Assembly: GCA_964036315.1 (NCBI GenBank)
Contig: OZ038508.1
Location: 42,225,387 to 42,289,386, forward strand
Reading direction: 5' to 3'
Length of the DNA stretch: 64,000 bases
DNA from: Acanthosepion esculentum
Lineage: Eukaryota; Mollusca; Cephalopoda; Sepiida; Sepiidae
A program made the position numbers and the translations under genes. Below the pieces are notes generated by a model that was given only the letters and a program-made list of their open reading frames with translations, was not told the origin of the DNA and searched no databases. This document shows, in pieces, positions 34,813 to 46,394 of the stretch. Numbering within the stretch: position 1 is the first letter of the stretch; every line of letters begins with the position of its first letter.

Positions 34813-35060
34813 CAGAGGATTATATAAAATTGGACACTGAGGTAAACACCGAGCGGTGACTGTCTGTTTCATTCTTAAACGCAATGATCAGTGCACGTGT
34901 ATTGTGTTTCGGCTAGACTACTTATATATGCTGGTCAATGGTGAATTGTGTGTAACAAGGTCTATTGTATTATCCTAATGGTTATGGGGAAGGTGGTAAC
35001 GGTTATGTTTCAAATTATTCTTGAGGCTATTGAGTAGAATGAATTGTAGATACGAATAAA
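34813..35060 (-). repeat. LTR-like repeat F, inverted copy
   Basis: The reverse complement reads AATAATTTGAAACATAACCG, TTACCACCTTCCCCATAACC, CACCATTGACCAGCATATAT, AAGTAGTC and GACAGTCACCGCTCGG, colinear with 25063-25285, and extends past it to TCAGTGTCCAATT. Confidence 0.65.
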
Positions 35061-35587
35061 GTTGTTTATAGTTATAGCGTTTCTCACTTTATTTTAAAGC
35101 CTGACCATTGATGCAACTTCTGTGATGTGGTAAGACGGCCGCATTCTACACACTTTCCTTCAAAGCATTCCTATAAACAATGGAAGTGAGTGAAACCATT
35201 ATAATTTAGTGTGTATGTAGGACTGAGTTCAAGGTTAATCTGTGCCAAAGAGCTTCACTGCTTCTACATTTTGATCTGAGGTCATGCATACATATATATT
35301 AGTGCTGTCTAGTATCTGCCCAACCTTGTCTATTATCCCCAGTTGATTTACAGAACAGTCAAATCAATGTTCTGACAATAATTGCCTTGTGAGATAACAC
35401 AGATGACCTTGTCAAAATTGAGTATCTGACTGCTCTGACCAATAGAATAATTACTGCATAGCTGGTGTAGATGATATTTAAGTTATTTAAACCCAATCGT
35501 GATCTATTCAACTTGTTACTTGGGCTGCATCGTTGACAATTCACTCTCAAATGTGCAAATAATCCCTTCCTTATTCCGGATCTCTGT

Positions 35588-35589
<2 letters not shown>
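35061..35589. other. No gene seen
   Basis: No supported feature. Confidence 0.5.

Positions 35590-35639
<50 letters not shown>
35590..35639. repeat. CA-TA compound microsatellite
   Basis: A CA run then a TA run. Confidence 0.95.
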
Positions 35640-35734
35640 GTGAGATGAAGAAATTATGGTTTATATTACGTAAAAATGAAAATAACATTGACATGTCTTT
35701 TTAACAGATATATTTGTCAAATTTGCACAAACAT

Positions 35735-36200
35735 ATTGAAATACTAAAGAGTAAATTCATTCAATAAAATCGCCATAGCCTTCAACCAGGGCCTCCAGGC
35801 AACTTCGGAATTTCTTGCATCTCTTCTGAGCGGTTTCCTTGTTTCAATTGGTGAATGCTGCCGTAACTCTTACCATCAGTTAATCTTTGGTGTTACAAGT
35901 AGTTGTTATCTCGTTCAACTGCGCCCCCACATAATAATCAAGGGGATTGCGGTTTGGGGAGTTAATTGATCAGATATAAGGGGTGATGTTATCGCAGAAA
36001 TTGTCTGATCGTCATGACTGGGTTCTCCAGCGTATGTGGCATGATGAAGAGACCAGTTGCTATACATCAGGTCTTCCAGCAGCCATCCTCTTGTCCCATG
36101 GTCATGGTGCTTTTCTTCTCACAGATGTTGCCCAACTGGCCCTACTATACTGTGCAGTCGCCAAAATCAAAATCAAACAAAATCTCGTCATTCTTTCTGG
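35735..36200 (-). pseudogene. Internally deleted Tc1/mariner-type transposon
   Basis: The minus strand starts (about 36195-36095) with a 5' UTR like that at 22305: TTTGATTTTGATTTTGGCGA, GGGCCAGTTGGGCAAC. It then jumps to the C-terminal catalytic part: AAGRPDV, a DNFCDNITPYI segment, NRNPLDYYV (normally NPLDYYVW, including the last catalytic D), CNTKD, AAFTN, NKETAQKRCKKFRSCLEALV and GYGDFIE. Most of the protein between the helix-turn-helix and the last D is missing. In-frame stops remain at several points. This is a deletion derivative of the family at 22305. Confidence 0.72.
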
Positions 36201-39200
36201 TGAAAAGTTTTTTTTTGTTCTATTGCATGTTTCTAATTATTTGTATTTTTTTTTGCTGTTGAATACTTTTTTAAAACTTTTTATTGAAAGTTTTCTTCAT
36301 CTTCTTCCTTTCGAAAAGCCCATTATATACATGTTTTCTATGTTCCATTTTATCTTAATTTTGATTCAATAATCTTTTATCTTTCTTAAATTTGATTTAA
36401 TAATCTTTTCTTTCTTTCGATTCAATAATTATTTCTTAATTTTGATTCAATATTCCTTTCTATTTAGTTTTGTTTTAATAAACCTTACTTGCTTTCGGTT
36501 CAATAACTCTGTCTTTGTTCATGTCGGATCAATTACTCATTCATTCTTTCGGTTCAATAACACTTTCTTTCAGTTCAATAAGACTTCCTATCAATCGATC
36601 CAATATCCTTCATTTCTTTCTTCATTTTGATTCAATAATCATTTTCTCCATTTTAGTTTTGATTCAATAATCATTTTTTCTTAATTTCGATTCAGTCTCC
36701 CTTTCTTTCTCTACTTAGATTCAATCACGCTTTCTTTCTTTCCGTTCAATAATCCTTCCTATCAATCAATTCAATCACCTTTTTATTTTTTTTCATTCGA
36801 CTCAATCTCCATTTCTTTCTCTCGGTTCAATAATCCTTTTCTCCTTTCTTAATTTTGTGATTCATTCACTTTCCCTTCCATGCAATCCGCTTTTCTTTCT
36901 TGAATTCAATGACTCTGTTTTTCTTTTTTCGGCTCAATAATCCTTACTAACAATCGATTCAATAATCCTTTTATCCTTCTTAATTTAGATTCGATAATCC
37001 TTATTTTTTTCCATCGATTCAAAAAGCCTTTCTATGAATTGATTCAATAATCCTTTATTATCTTAATTTGATTAAATAATCCTTTTTTTAATTTCGATTC
37101 AGTAATCCTTTTGTTCCTTAATTTTTATTCAGTAATCCCTTCCTTTTTCTGTCCTTCGATTCCATCACCCTTTCTTTGTTTCCTTCGATGCAATCACCCA
37201 TCTTTCTTTCGGTTCAATAAACTTTTATTTCTTAGATTTGATTCAATAATACCTTCAATGAAGATAAAAAAAGGATTATTGAATCAAAACTAACAAAGTA
37301 AGAAAGGGTTAGTGAAATGAAAGAAATGCATAGTGATTGAATCGATTGATAAGAAGGATTATTGAACAGAAAGAACGATTGATGATTGCAAGAAAGAAAA
37401 ACAGGGTGATTGCATCGAAGGAAATAAATAAATGGTGATGGATTCGAAAGAACGAAAAGGGCGAATGAATAAAAGGAAAGAAAGGGTGACTGCATCGAAA
37501 GAAAGAAGGTATTATTGAATCAACTTTCTTTCGGTTCATTCACCCTTTCTGTCTTTGCTTGTTTCGATGCAATCAAGTTTCGTTTCAATAAGCCTTTCTA
37601 TGCATTGATATAATAATGTTTTTTATTTCCTCGTTTTGATTACATAATCCCTTCTTTGGATTCAATCACCCTTTCTTTCATTCTGTTCAATCAGGATTAT
37701 TCAAACGATAGGAAGGCTTTTTCATCTTAGAAGGGATTACTGAATGAAAACTTTCTTTCTTTCGATTCATTCACCTTTTCTTTCTTAGTTTTGATTCAAT
37801 CACATTTTTGTTCAATTCGATAACCCATTCTTTCTTTATTTCGATTCAATCTCCCTTTCTTTCAGGGAATTAAGCCTTTCTTTCGTTCTTAATTTTGATT
37901 CAATAATCCCATCTTTCTTAACTTAAATTTTGTTATTTCTTTCGATTCAATCACCCGTTCTTTCGTTCTTTCGGTTCAATATGCCTATCTATTGATTCAA
38001 TAACATTTTTCTCCTTAGACGGGATTATTGGATCAAAACTTTCATAATTTTGATTCAATCACCCTTTCCTTCGATTCATTCCCTCTTTCTTTCTTTCTTT
38101 CTTTCGATTCAATAATCCTTCCTATCAATCAATTCAATAATTCACTTTCATCCTTCATTTTCATTCAATAATCCTTTCTTTCCTTTGATTCAATCTCCAT
38201 TTCTTTCTTTCGTTACAATTACCCATTCTTTCTTAATTTTGATTCAATAATCCATTTGTATCTTAGAGAGGATTAATGAATCCAAACTTTCTTAATTTCG
38301 ATTCAAGCAGCCTTTCTTTCTTTTGGATCAATAAGCCTTCTTATTAATAGATTAGATAATACTTTCTTTCTTTCCATTCAATAAGCCGTTTTCCTTCAGA
38401 GTTTTGATTCCATAATCCTTTTTATTTTACTTGTGATTCCATCCCCCTTACCCCTTTTTTTCTTCGTTTAAATTCAATGACCCCCCCGTCTTTCTTTCTT
38501 TCTGTTCAATAAATCTTCCTATCAATTGGTTTAATAATCCATTTTCCCTTATTTTTGATTCAATACTCTCATCTTAATTTTGATTGAATATAAAGAAAGA
38601 AGTGATTATCTAATCACCCTTTTTTATTCCTTGATACTTTCATTCATTTTTAATTTTGATTCAGTAACCCTTTATTCACCTTGTTCTGTTTAATACTCCC
38701 TGCTTTCTTTTATGACATCTTATTTTCTTTTACCTAGTAAATGTTAACATTGTTTTCATTACTTAATGGTTATTTTTTCTGTTAAATCTTTTTCATTTTT
38801 TATACAGATGAAATCCTTTTTTCTCGTTTTATTGAAGATTTTCTTTCCTTATTTTAGATGGAATTCTGTCTTGTCAATTGAATATTTTTTCCTCTTGATG
38901 GAGTTGCTCAATCTTCTTTATTTTACTAAGATTATTTCATTATTTCCTTCTTTATTTTGAAAGATTTTTGTCTTTGTCTTTTTACTTTCGAGTGAATGCA
39001 CCATTTTTCTTTTTACTGAATTCATTTTCATTCTTCGCTTAAATGTTTCCTTTTCCCCCCCTATTTTTACTGAATGATTATCTACTGCAATTTGATGCTT
39101 CTTTCTTTCACTATCTCTTTCGGTTTATTCTTTCTTTCTTTCTTTTGTCTGAATCTTCATTTGTCATTTAAATTCTATCTATTTCTGTCTTAGAGTGCAC

Positions 39201-40560
39201 CTTTCTTTCATTTGAATGTGTATTTCTTTCTTCATCTATTTCTATCAGTCCGTTTGTCTTTTGCATACTTCTATCTTCCTATATCTCCACCTTTCCTTTG
39301 AATGGTTCTTTCTTCTTTTATCTCTTTCTGTCAGCTTGTTTGTCTTCGGGGTTCTTCTCCTTTATCTTCATCTTTTTTTTGGTTGCATCTTTCCTTCTCA
39401 TAAATGTACATTTCTTTCTTCATCTCTTTCTGTCCACTGATCGATTGAATGCCTCTTTCTCTATCTTCAATTATCTTGTCAATTCTTGTTTCCTTCTTTA
39501 TCTTTATTTCTATTTTTACTGCTTTTTATTTCTTCCGAATGAGTGCTTCTTTTCAGTTGAATACTTGTCTTTGTTTTTCTTCCTTTGAATTCATTTTTCA
39601 TTCATGATTTCTATAAAACGTCCATTTCCTCATTTATTTATTTCACACATTCATTCACTCACACAGAATTCTGTGCTCAATTGTTACCTTTAATTTCTCC
39701 AATAATTTCTTTATTTGCCTTTGTTAATCATCCTCTTTCCTATGTAGGCCAACCCGCACTTCGTCAGTCCAATTAAAACATCTTTCTTCGTACTTTCATT
39801 CTCAAACTTTCTTTTCATACAACCCAGTTTCGCCTACTTCTCTCGCTACTCCTTTTCTCGTGATCTTTTCTTCCCCTCTCATCAGTTTTCTCACTTCTTA
39901 CCAAATTTGTACAATTCGATTTTCATTGGCTGCTTTTTTTTCCCTATTGTCCAATTCTCATGAAAAAATACAAAGCGACAACTGCTCTACGCAAAACATT
40001 CAAATATCAATTTCTTCTTATTTTATTGTTCATTTATTGATCTAAATTCATATTGTATTTATATACGTATTCATTCTTTCTACTGAATATATTTATATCA
40101 TTTTTTGCTGTTTGATTTTCTTTTCACTTTTATATTAAATTCTATTTTATGCTGAATGATTATTTCTATATTTCCTTTTTTCTCTTCTTTCGACTGAATG
40201 TTTCTTTCTTTCTTCTCAATGATTCTTTGTGTGTTTCTCTTGCGGCCAACCCGTTGACATCGACCTTCTTCCACACATCGAATCCATTTCAAGAAGCCGG
40301 ACTCTTTTCTGACCATTTCTTTTCTACTAAAGAATCTCAGACAAAAGACGAAAAAAAGAACGTGTTTCTTTTAATTACCGTCGATAATTACACAAGTGCC
40401 GATAAGTCTCCAATGATCTGAAGAATTTAAATCGCCATTAATCGAATGCTGATTTGGCGTTTTCTTTTCTTTTTCGATTTCTAGGAAACGCTGTCTTTTT
40501 AGTTCTTCCTTCTTTTTAATCTCTTTACCGTTTTGGGGGAAAAAATAATGCAAAACACTT
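36190..40560. repeat. Pyrimidine-rich strand-asymmetric region with degenerate GATTCAATAATCC repeat
   Basis: From about 36350 to 38680 the plus strand repeats loose versions of TTCGATTCAATAATCCTTTC, with spacing of roughly 25-40 bp. From there to about 40250 it stays T- and C-rich without clear units. Block 37258-37520 is inverted and therefore purine-rich. Smaller inverted bits lie near 37690-37750, 38010 and 38265. Many small open frames rich in F, S and L are by-products. Confidence 0.8.
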
Positions 40561-41027
40561 TTGCACTCTTTTCAATTGAGAATCGACACCCAATGTGTAC
40601 GCCCTCCAGACGCATATGTGTATGTCGATATGGTTGGTATGAAAGTTTCCGAACATTTGAAAAAGTTTTACAAGTCTAATGTGGATAGTTTTTCGATTGA
40701 ATGTGTACAAAGAATTCGTCAATAGAACGGATGATTGTAAAAAGTATGAACTGAAACTAGTACAGACGTCTTCCTTCAACCAGTACATGGAATACTGGAA
40801 AGCAATTTTACAACACAAAAACTATTTCGAAGGATACGGTGGAAAATAAATGTCTGCTCTTCATGGTCAAATTGGAAAATTTAGCAAAACTATTCGAGGA
40901 TTAGTTATTTTTATTTAGTTTCGAAGATCTGGTACCACACATATCTCAGTATTTACAATTTTGGACATAATGATTTTTCCTGAGTATTTGAGGACATATT
41001 ACTTTGAACCAAAAAGAGGCTAGAAAT
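40561..41027. other. No gene recognised
   Basis: A short open stretch on the plus strand at about 40720-40848 ends in YMEYWKAILQHKN. It shows no domain that I recognise. Confidence 0.4.
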
Positions 41028-41420
41028 ATAGAGGACGCATAATGAGGAAAGTAATCTTGAAATATTTGACACTCGCAGGACAGGGGTGGGAGACACTGAA
41101 GGAAAGAGAGACGGGGTTGGGAGACACTGAAGGAAAGAGAGACGGGGTTGGGAGACACTGAAGGAAAGAGAGACGGGGTTGGGAGACACTGAAGGAAAGA
41201 GAGACAGCGGGGGTTGACACTGAAGGAAAGAGAGACAGCGGGGGTTGACACTGAAGGAAAGAGAGACAGCGGAGGTGAAACTGAAGGAGCTTGTGTAAAT
41301 GGATGTCAGAACAAGGAGTGGGAGGGATAGTAAAACGAAAACATTGAAATGAGCTACAAATGATAGAAAGTTGTGGAGAGCTGTTGATATCCACATCCTG
41401 GAGAAACGCAACACATAGAA
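41028..41420 (+). pseudogene. LINE C-terminal remnant (family K) carrying a 31-bp minisatellite
   Basis: CGCATAATGAGGAAAG, then AATATTTGACACTCGCAGGAC, matches the LINE copies at 48595 and 49860 (HIMRK, then LTLTG). After a minisatellite the LINE resumes with GAGCTTGTGTAAATGGATG (SLCKWM) and DRKLW near 41365, ending at about 41418. These are the last 100 codons of the family K protein, split by the array. Confidence 0.7.
41075..41290. repeat. 31-bp minisatellite, about 7 copies
   Basis: The unit begins GACACTGAAGGAAAGAGAGA. The first four copies continue CGGGGTTGGGA. The last three continue CAGCGGGGGTT or similar. Two variant blocks lie side by side, which suggests separate rounds of expansion. 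Antisense frames of 101-153 codons (SLSFSV repeats) result from it. Confidence 0.92.
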
Positions 41421-41980
41421 ATATGGTTTGAAATTGGAGCCTCAGTTTATTCGAATCCAAGAGATGTCAAGGTATGAAATATTGACAATAATTATGATAG
41501 ATTCACTTAATTAGTGAAATTAGTTTGAGGCATTAGACGAAACTTGATAGGAAGAAACTTTCCGGTCAAATGAAGGTACATCACCTTAGGATACGGAAGC
41601 AAATTCACTGTTGAACATCTGAGTAATAATGTAGCAGTTTAACTATCATTTAAGTGATTTAATAGCAACACGCACTGTAGGAAATTTATAAACCGAATTG
41701 TATTTTCACTGAAGAACTGTAACCGACATCACCGTTTGGAGGTTTAAATACATTGAATCTCATATGTGCACGCATATGAGATTAATCGCTATCATCATAG
41801 ATGATGAAATGGGCTGCACTAAGGAATCCTGAAGGACAAGGGCGCAACATCATTGCAATTATGAAAAAAATGTTCTGATGAGCGTGCAAAGATTTTTTAA
41901 TACAGTAGAAGTCCACATCTGTCTCACTCTCAGAGATGAAGTATTATGATTACTTGCATTGTTCACATTATTCGGTTGTC
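41421..41980. other. No gene seen; one short palindrome
   Basis: The only structure is a perfect 11-bp hairpin, AATCTCATATG / CATATGAGATT, at 41756-41783. Confidence 0.5.
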
Positions 41981-41982
41981 GA

Positions 41983-42265
41983 AGACATATGGCCCAGTGG
42001 ATAAAACGTTGGTTAGATCCAGTGACTAGACCCCAAAAGTTGTGAGTTCAATATCAGGTCACAGCAATTGTGAACCAAAATTTGGATAGTTGAGTTAAAG
42101 GGAAATAACTGAGACATCAGGAAGAGGCATGGCACGTGGAACTAAAACAATCTACCCCGGTGGACGAAATAAATGGTTCAGTGGGAAATTCCAAACAACC
42201 GAAGAAGGTCGGAAGCAATGAAGATGAGGATAACACTCCGAATAATGTAAATAATAGAAGTCCTC
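41983..42265 (+). repeat. SINE family C
   Basis: A box TGGCCCAGTGGATAA, B box GAGTTCAATATC, GTTGAGTTAAAGGGAAATAA, GTGGAACTAAAACAATCTAC, then a shortened core (CCGAAGAAGGTCGG, with the GAAAC side deleted) and AAGATGAGGATAACACTCCG. Confidence 0.75.
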
Positions 42266-42335
42266 ATACCGGAACTTCTGTGTTGCCATTTAGATGTACG
42301 AATTTGTTACATTCTAATTTTTTTTCTTTTCTTTG

Positions 42336-43147
42336 CAGTTAATTGTTCGTAACTTAAAATGTCTCAACCTATAATGTTTCGCACAGAACAAACTTCAAAT
42401 GAAAGAATAAGAATTTTTTTTTCACATTACGTCAGAAATTAGAGATTATTTTCACGTTACGTCAGAAATTAGAGATTATTTTCACGTTACGTCAGAAATT
42501 AGAGATTATTTTCACGTTACGTCAGAAATTAGAGATTATTTTCACGTTACGTCAGAAATTAGAGATTATTTTCACGTTACGTCAGAAATTAGAGATTATT
42601 TTCACGTTACGTCAGAAATTAGAGATTATTTTCACGTTACGTCAGAAATTAGAGATTATTTTCACGTTACGTCAGAAATTAGAGATTATTTTCACGTTAC
42701 GTCAGAAATTAGAGATTATTTTCACGTTACGTCAGAAAATTAGAGATTACTGAAAAACTGAACGAAGCTCTTAAGTCGTTGAATTTACATATTAAACAAC
42801 AATTGCAGAATCTGAACGAAATACTAAAACTTGCGCTTGTAGATGATCCACTGAATACTCTCACTTTGGATGACTTAAAAGATGTTAATGAATTACAAAA
42901 CGATTCACCGGTAGAATCTCTTCAAAATGATTTGGGTTGTCAAGAAAGAGAAGAAGAATCCAATTCTTCCGATAATGGTTAAAATATGAAATATGATGAA
43001 GAAGACTCGGACTCAATAGAGAAAGATATTGATGAGGTCATCAGATTCATGGAGAATTTTTTTGTTCAGAATTTACAAGTGCACGACATTTGCAAGTGCC
43101 TTACTTTTCGCTGTTCAGCTTTAAAGTTGAAATTAGAAAAGAAATAA
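42336..43147 (+). pseudogene. Open acidic reading frame split by a 30-bp array
   Basis: A pyrimidine tract and TTTGCAG (AG at 42337-42338) form a good 3' splice-site sequence. An ATG follows at 42359: MSQPIMFRTEQTSNERIRIF. The frame enters the array and stops at a TAG (42440). The last array unit has one more A and is open in the same frame. It leads into YVRKLEITEKLNEALKSL, a helical stretch and an acidic tail (DLKDVNELQND, EREEESNSSDNG) ending with TAA at 42980. After it the same frame is open again from 42986 to 43145. I do not recognise the protein. It may be a decayed host exon or a transposon open frame. Confidence 0.4.
42421..42750. repeat. 30-bp minisatellite, 11 copies, each with TTACGTCA
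   Basis: The unit starts TTCACGTTACGTCAGAAATT. It is almost invariant: the first copy has CACATTACG, and the last has one extra A. Each unit holds TTACGTCA, a CRE/ATF-like octamer. Confidence 0.97.
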
Positions 43148-43539
43148 GACGATTGAAAATAAAACTTATTGAGGATTAAACATTGCAAATTAATATTGAC
43201 TTTCGTGAGACACTTAATTTTTCATATATTGCTTTAAGTTCTATTACATCCGAACTGCTCTGAAGTTCGGATATGAGAACATCTACTGTCGTTCGTTTGT
43301 TCACATTTTTCAATTATAGCATTGTAAACCTCAAAGGATCACCCCCAAAATTCGGATGGTTAATGATGAGCCATAATTACACGGTTCACGGATGATCTAA
43401 TAAAGTTGGACGCTTAGTTTGGGAAGATCTTTTGCAGCCGATTTAACTGTGCGTCAGGTTACCATCGCATTAATTTTTCAACAACTTAAACAGGACAAAT
43501 TCGTTAGAAACAAAGGAAAGAGAGTATTTGACTGTGTTC

Positions 43540-43640
43540 AAAATCGGTCCTCCTTTATGGAAGTGAATGCTGAACAATCTCCTCCCAGATGAAGAATAAA
43601 CGGAAATGTGGTTCTACAGAAGCAGTAATTTTTAAAAAAA
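43540..43640 (+). pseudogene. LINE fragment (family K), short
   Basis: GTCCTCCTTTATGGAAGTGA, then ATGCTGAACAATCTCCTCCC, AGATGAAGAAT and ATGTGGTTCTACAGAAG correspond to SVLLYGSECWTISSQMK and MWFYR of the copies at 48390 and 49650. Confidence 0.65.
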
Positions 43641-44044
43641 TTAGCTTTTTACATCAAGAATTGAATCTGATGAAAGATAGAACTGTCGCAGCAAAACCTT
43701 CATAAAATATGATAGCGAATAAACAAAAGCAATTTAGGAATAATGTTTTTAACAGGTCACAAACATTCAGACGTGAAAGCACGGAGACTGTATCGACCAA
43801 AGTAATGTCTAAAATCAGATATATAAACTATAGAAAAGGCATAGGGAAGCTAAATTACAGCGATGGGAAAGTGATTGAAGTCAAGACACAAGGTCAGATT
43901 AACAGCGTTGTTTCGCGAATTTGCTGACATAGTGACTGTAAGTTTAGTGCCTGGGTCGGGCAGTCTATACTTTCACTCGGTGGAAACGGGCGAACAATAA
44001 CAGTACTAAATAAAATAAGAACTATACGATAACAGTGACATGAG
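43641..44044. other. Unrecognised sequence with a 72-codon frame
   Basis: The frame 43709-43927 (basic, with TFRRESTETVSTKVMSKIR) is followed at about 43936 by GTAAGT, a donor-like sequence. No domain was recognised. Confidence 0.35.
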
Positions 44045-44222
44045 CAGTGGGTGGTTAAATGAAGGGTCCAGTTCAGAATTCCCTGTAGATTATTTAGGTG
44101 TATATAGATCCGAGGCAGGCCAGAGGATGCAACGAGCGAAAGGTTGTAATAACAACAGCAAAGATGAGGACAATACTACAAATATGAATAGTGTAAATAA
44201 TAACTCCCCATCCCAGAAGTTC
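44045..44222 (+). repeat. SINE family C, 3' half
   Basis: GGGTCCAGTTCAGAATTCCC, GCAACGAGCGAAAGGTTGTA, AAGATGAGGACAATAC and GTGTAAATAATAACTCCCCA match the 3' half of family C, ending in an A run. Confidence 0.65.
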
Positions 44223-45143
44223 ATAAAAAAAAAATAATATGAACTTATATATCGCCAACGAAACATTCAGTGTTTCCTGTTCTTCCTCTATTCCCAACAT
44301 ACTTTTAGGTAGCCATACACATTTTCTTTCACACGCTTTCTCAGTTATATTTATTTATTTAGCATTTTTATTAGCGTCTTCTATTTTCTTCTACGCATTT
44401 GCAATATCCGCTACTGCGCCTCGGACTATTTACGCTCCGTCGGCTCCTACCACAACATCAACAACGGCCAAAAATATGATGGCGTTCACTTTCTCTATAT
44501 ACCTCAACTGTTGTTTAGTGTTTTTGGCCACCAAACAACTCAGAAAAGAAAGACAAAAAGAAGAAGATAGAAACAATAAGACAGAGAAAAGATACAAAGA
44601 AGAAGGAGCATCGTTTTAGTGAGTCAATCCTGGACAGGTTTCTGAGTGCAGTTCTCGTACGGCCGCGAGATTATACGATATTCTTTCAATGGCGTGTGTG
44701 CACCAATTTTACTATTATTTGCTGGTTGTTTGGGTGTGATTTTCTTCTTTTTTATATGGATTCTAGCACATATTTTTCCAGTTTTGGTGGCAATAACATA
44801 TCGATCGATATATTCTCTGATCCTCTTCAGGTGATGCTAAGGTTATTGGCTATGGGCAATTGTGTGATGAATTCAGATTAAACTGAAGTTATTTTCACGG
44901 GAGAGCTAGCCATTCGTTCAATACGTGATCCTTCTTTTTTTTTTTTCTGAGATTTTTTGTGTAGTTGATTGTCGGTCATATCGATTCGCTATCATCTTGC
45001 TGTAGGAACGATCATTTAATCATTTGCCGAAGTTAATAATTCGGTCTGATACCCTCATTAGAAAGAAAGGCTGACAGATATATCGGTAACAACGCTGGCA
45101 TGAACAGACTGATAGAGATAAATATGCAGATTGAAAAATAAAG

Positions 45144-45145
<2 letters not shown>
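44223..45145. other. No supported gene
   Basis: Contains an unrecognised 126-codon frame at 44239-44619 with two hydrophobic stretches and a charged tail. Confidence 0.4.

Positions 45146-45187
<42 letters not shown>
45146..45187. repeat. TA microsatellite
   Basis: About 42 bp of TA. Confidence 0.95.
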
Positions 45188-45193
<6 letters not shown>

Positions 45194-46394
45194 CGGATGT
45201 AGATTGTTCATATTGATTGATCGAATTAAGTGTGAGAGAGGAATAAAGAAAGAAATATAGAAAGATGAAAATAGATGTGAAAAAACAAACAAAATGAAAG
45301 TTCTCTCATATATATATTGCTATATACAGTACCTATGAGTACTAATGGGTTTGTCCCAATCCTCATAAATACATTGGACAGTATTGTAAGTCGGGGTAAT
45401 ATGCTGTCTATGTAGTCCATCACTAGCAGTGGTTTACCCACTTCACGCCGCTGGCGAGTATTTTATTATGTTAATGTTATAAAGACTATCATTTCATTTC
45501 CAAACACCGTTTTGGTTATTCCTCATTCAGTAACCTTTTCTAGCTTACTATATATATGTATATATATAATGTGTGTGTATGTAGGTAAGATGCTCGTTTT
45601 CGAGAATGTCACTTCATCCCATTTACAGACAACAGGTTATTTGTGTTTCCTCAACACCAAAACGTTCATACTGTTAAACTGGGTGGATCTTAGTTACAGT
45701 TTTGGGTGGAGTTCGCTAAAAACCTCGATCACAATGTCTTGTGATTTCGTTCTAGTCCAACCACCGAAGAATATATTCTCCCACACAATTTCAATCACAA
45801 GTCTTGAATCAAACGGTGGTATGATTTTTGTGACTTTCTAAACGGTGTCTCACATGTATTTATAATTTTCATTCCCTTAAAATAATTGCGAGACAAAACC
45901 GAAAGTCTTCAGTTCTAACAGTGCTCACTACAAAGTGCAGAGCAACTATAAGAAAGAACGAACGTAAATGGAAAGCTGTTTACGCCATAAAGTGGGACGA
46001 AAGTCAGATATATAGCAATGCAATGTAGCAGGATCTAAAATGACCAAATTATGTTGGACGATTCGAAAAATGAAACTGTTGTAGCGGGTGAGATATTTTT
46101 TTTATCGTTTTAAAAGAAAAATCATATATTTACAAGGTAAAAGTACTCAATATCGATGGTAGTTCATTTTTAATACAAACAAAAATTCAATCAAATTAAT
46201 AATATATAATTAAAAAATAAACAAAAGCAACTATTTAAAAATAAAGTGACTAATCACCATGACTATGAATTTCCCCAAAACTTAGTCATCAAGAAAACAT
46301 CTGGGTAGTGCCAGTTTCCTCCTTAATGTATCTTCCCTTGAACCGTTTACGAAAATGGGTCGGTTTCTAAAATTTTAGCGCATGTATTGGCTGC
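45188..46394. other. No gene seen
   Basis: A 109-codon frame at 45512-45841 has no recognised domain. Confidence 0.45.

Noticed and set aside
36442..39776. Many Phe- and Ser-rich frames of 60-96 codons
   Set aside because: Expected from pyrimidine-rich sequence; overlapping in several frames.
40946..41460. Antisense frames of 101-153 codons with SLSFSV repeats
   Set aside because: They are translations of the 31-bp minisatellite and LINE remnant on the other strand.
42421..42750. CRISPR-like array
   Set aside because: Units are contiguous without unique spacers, and the host is a eukaryote.
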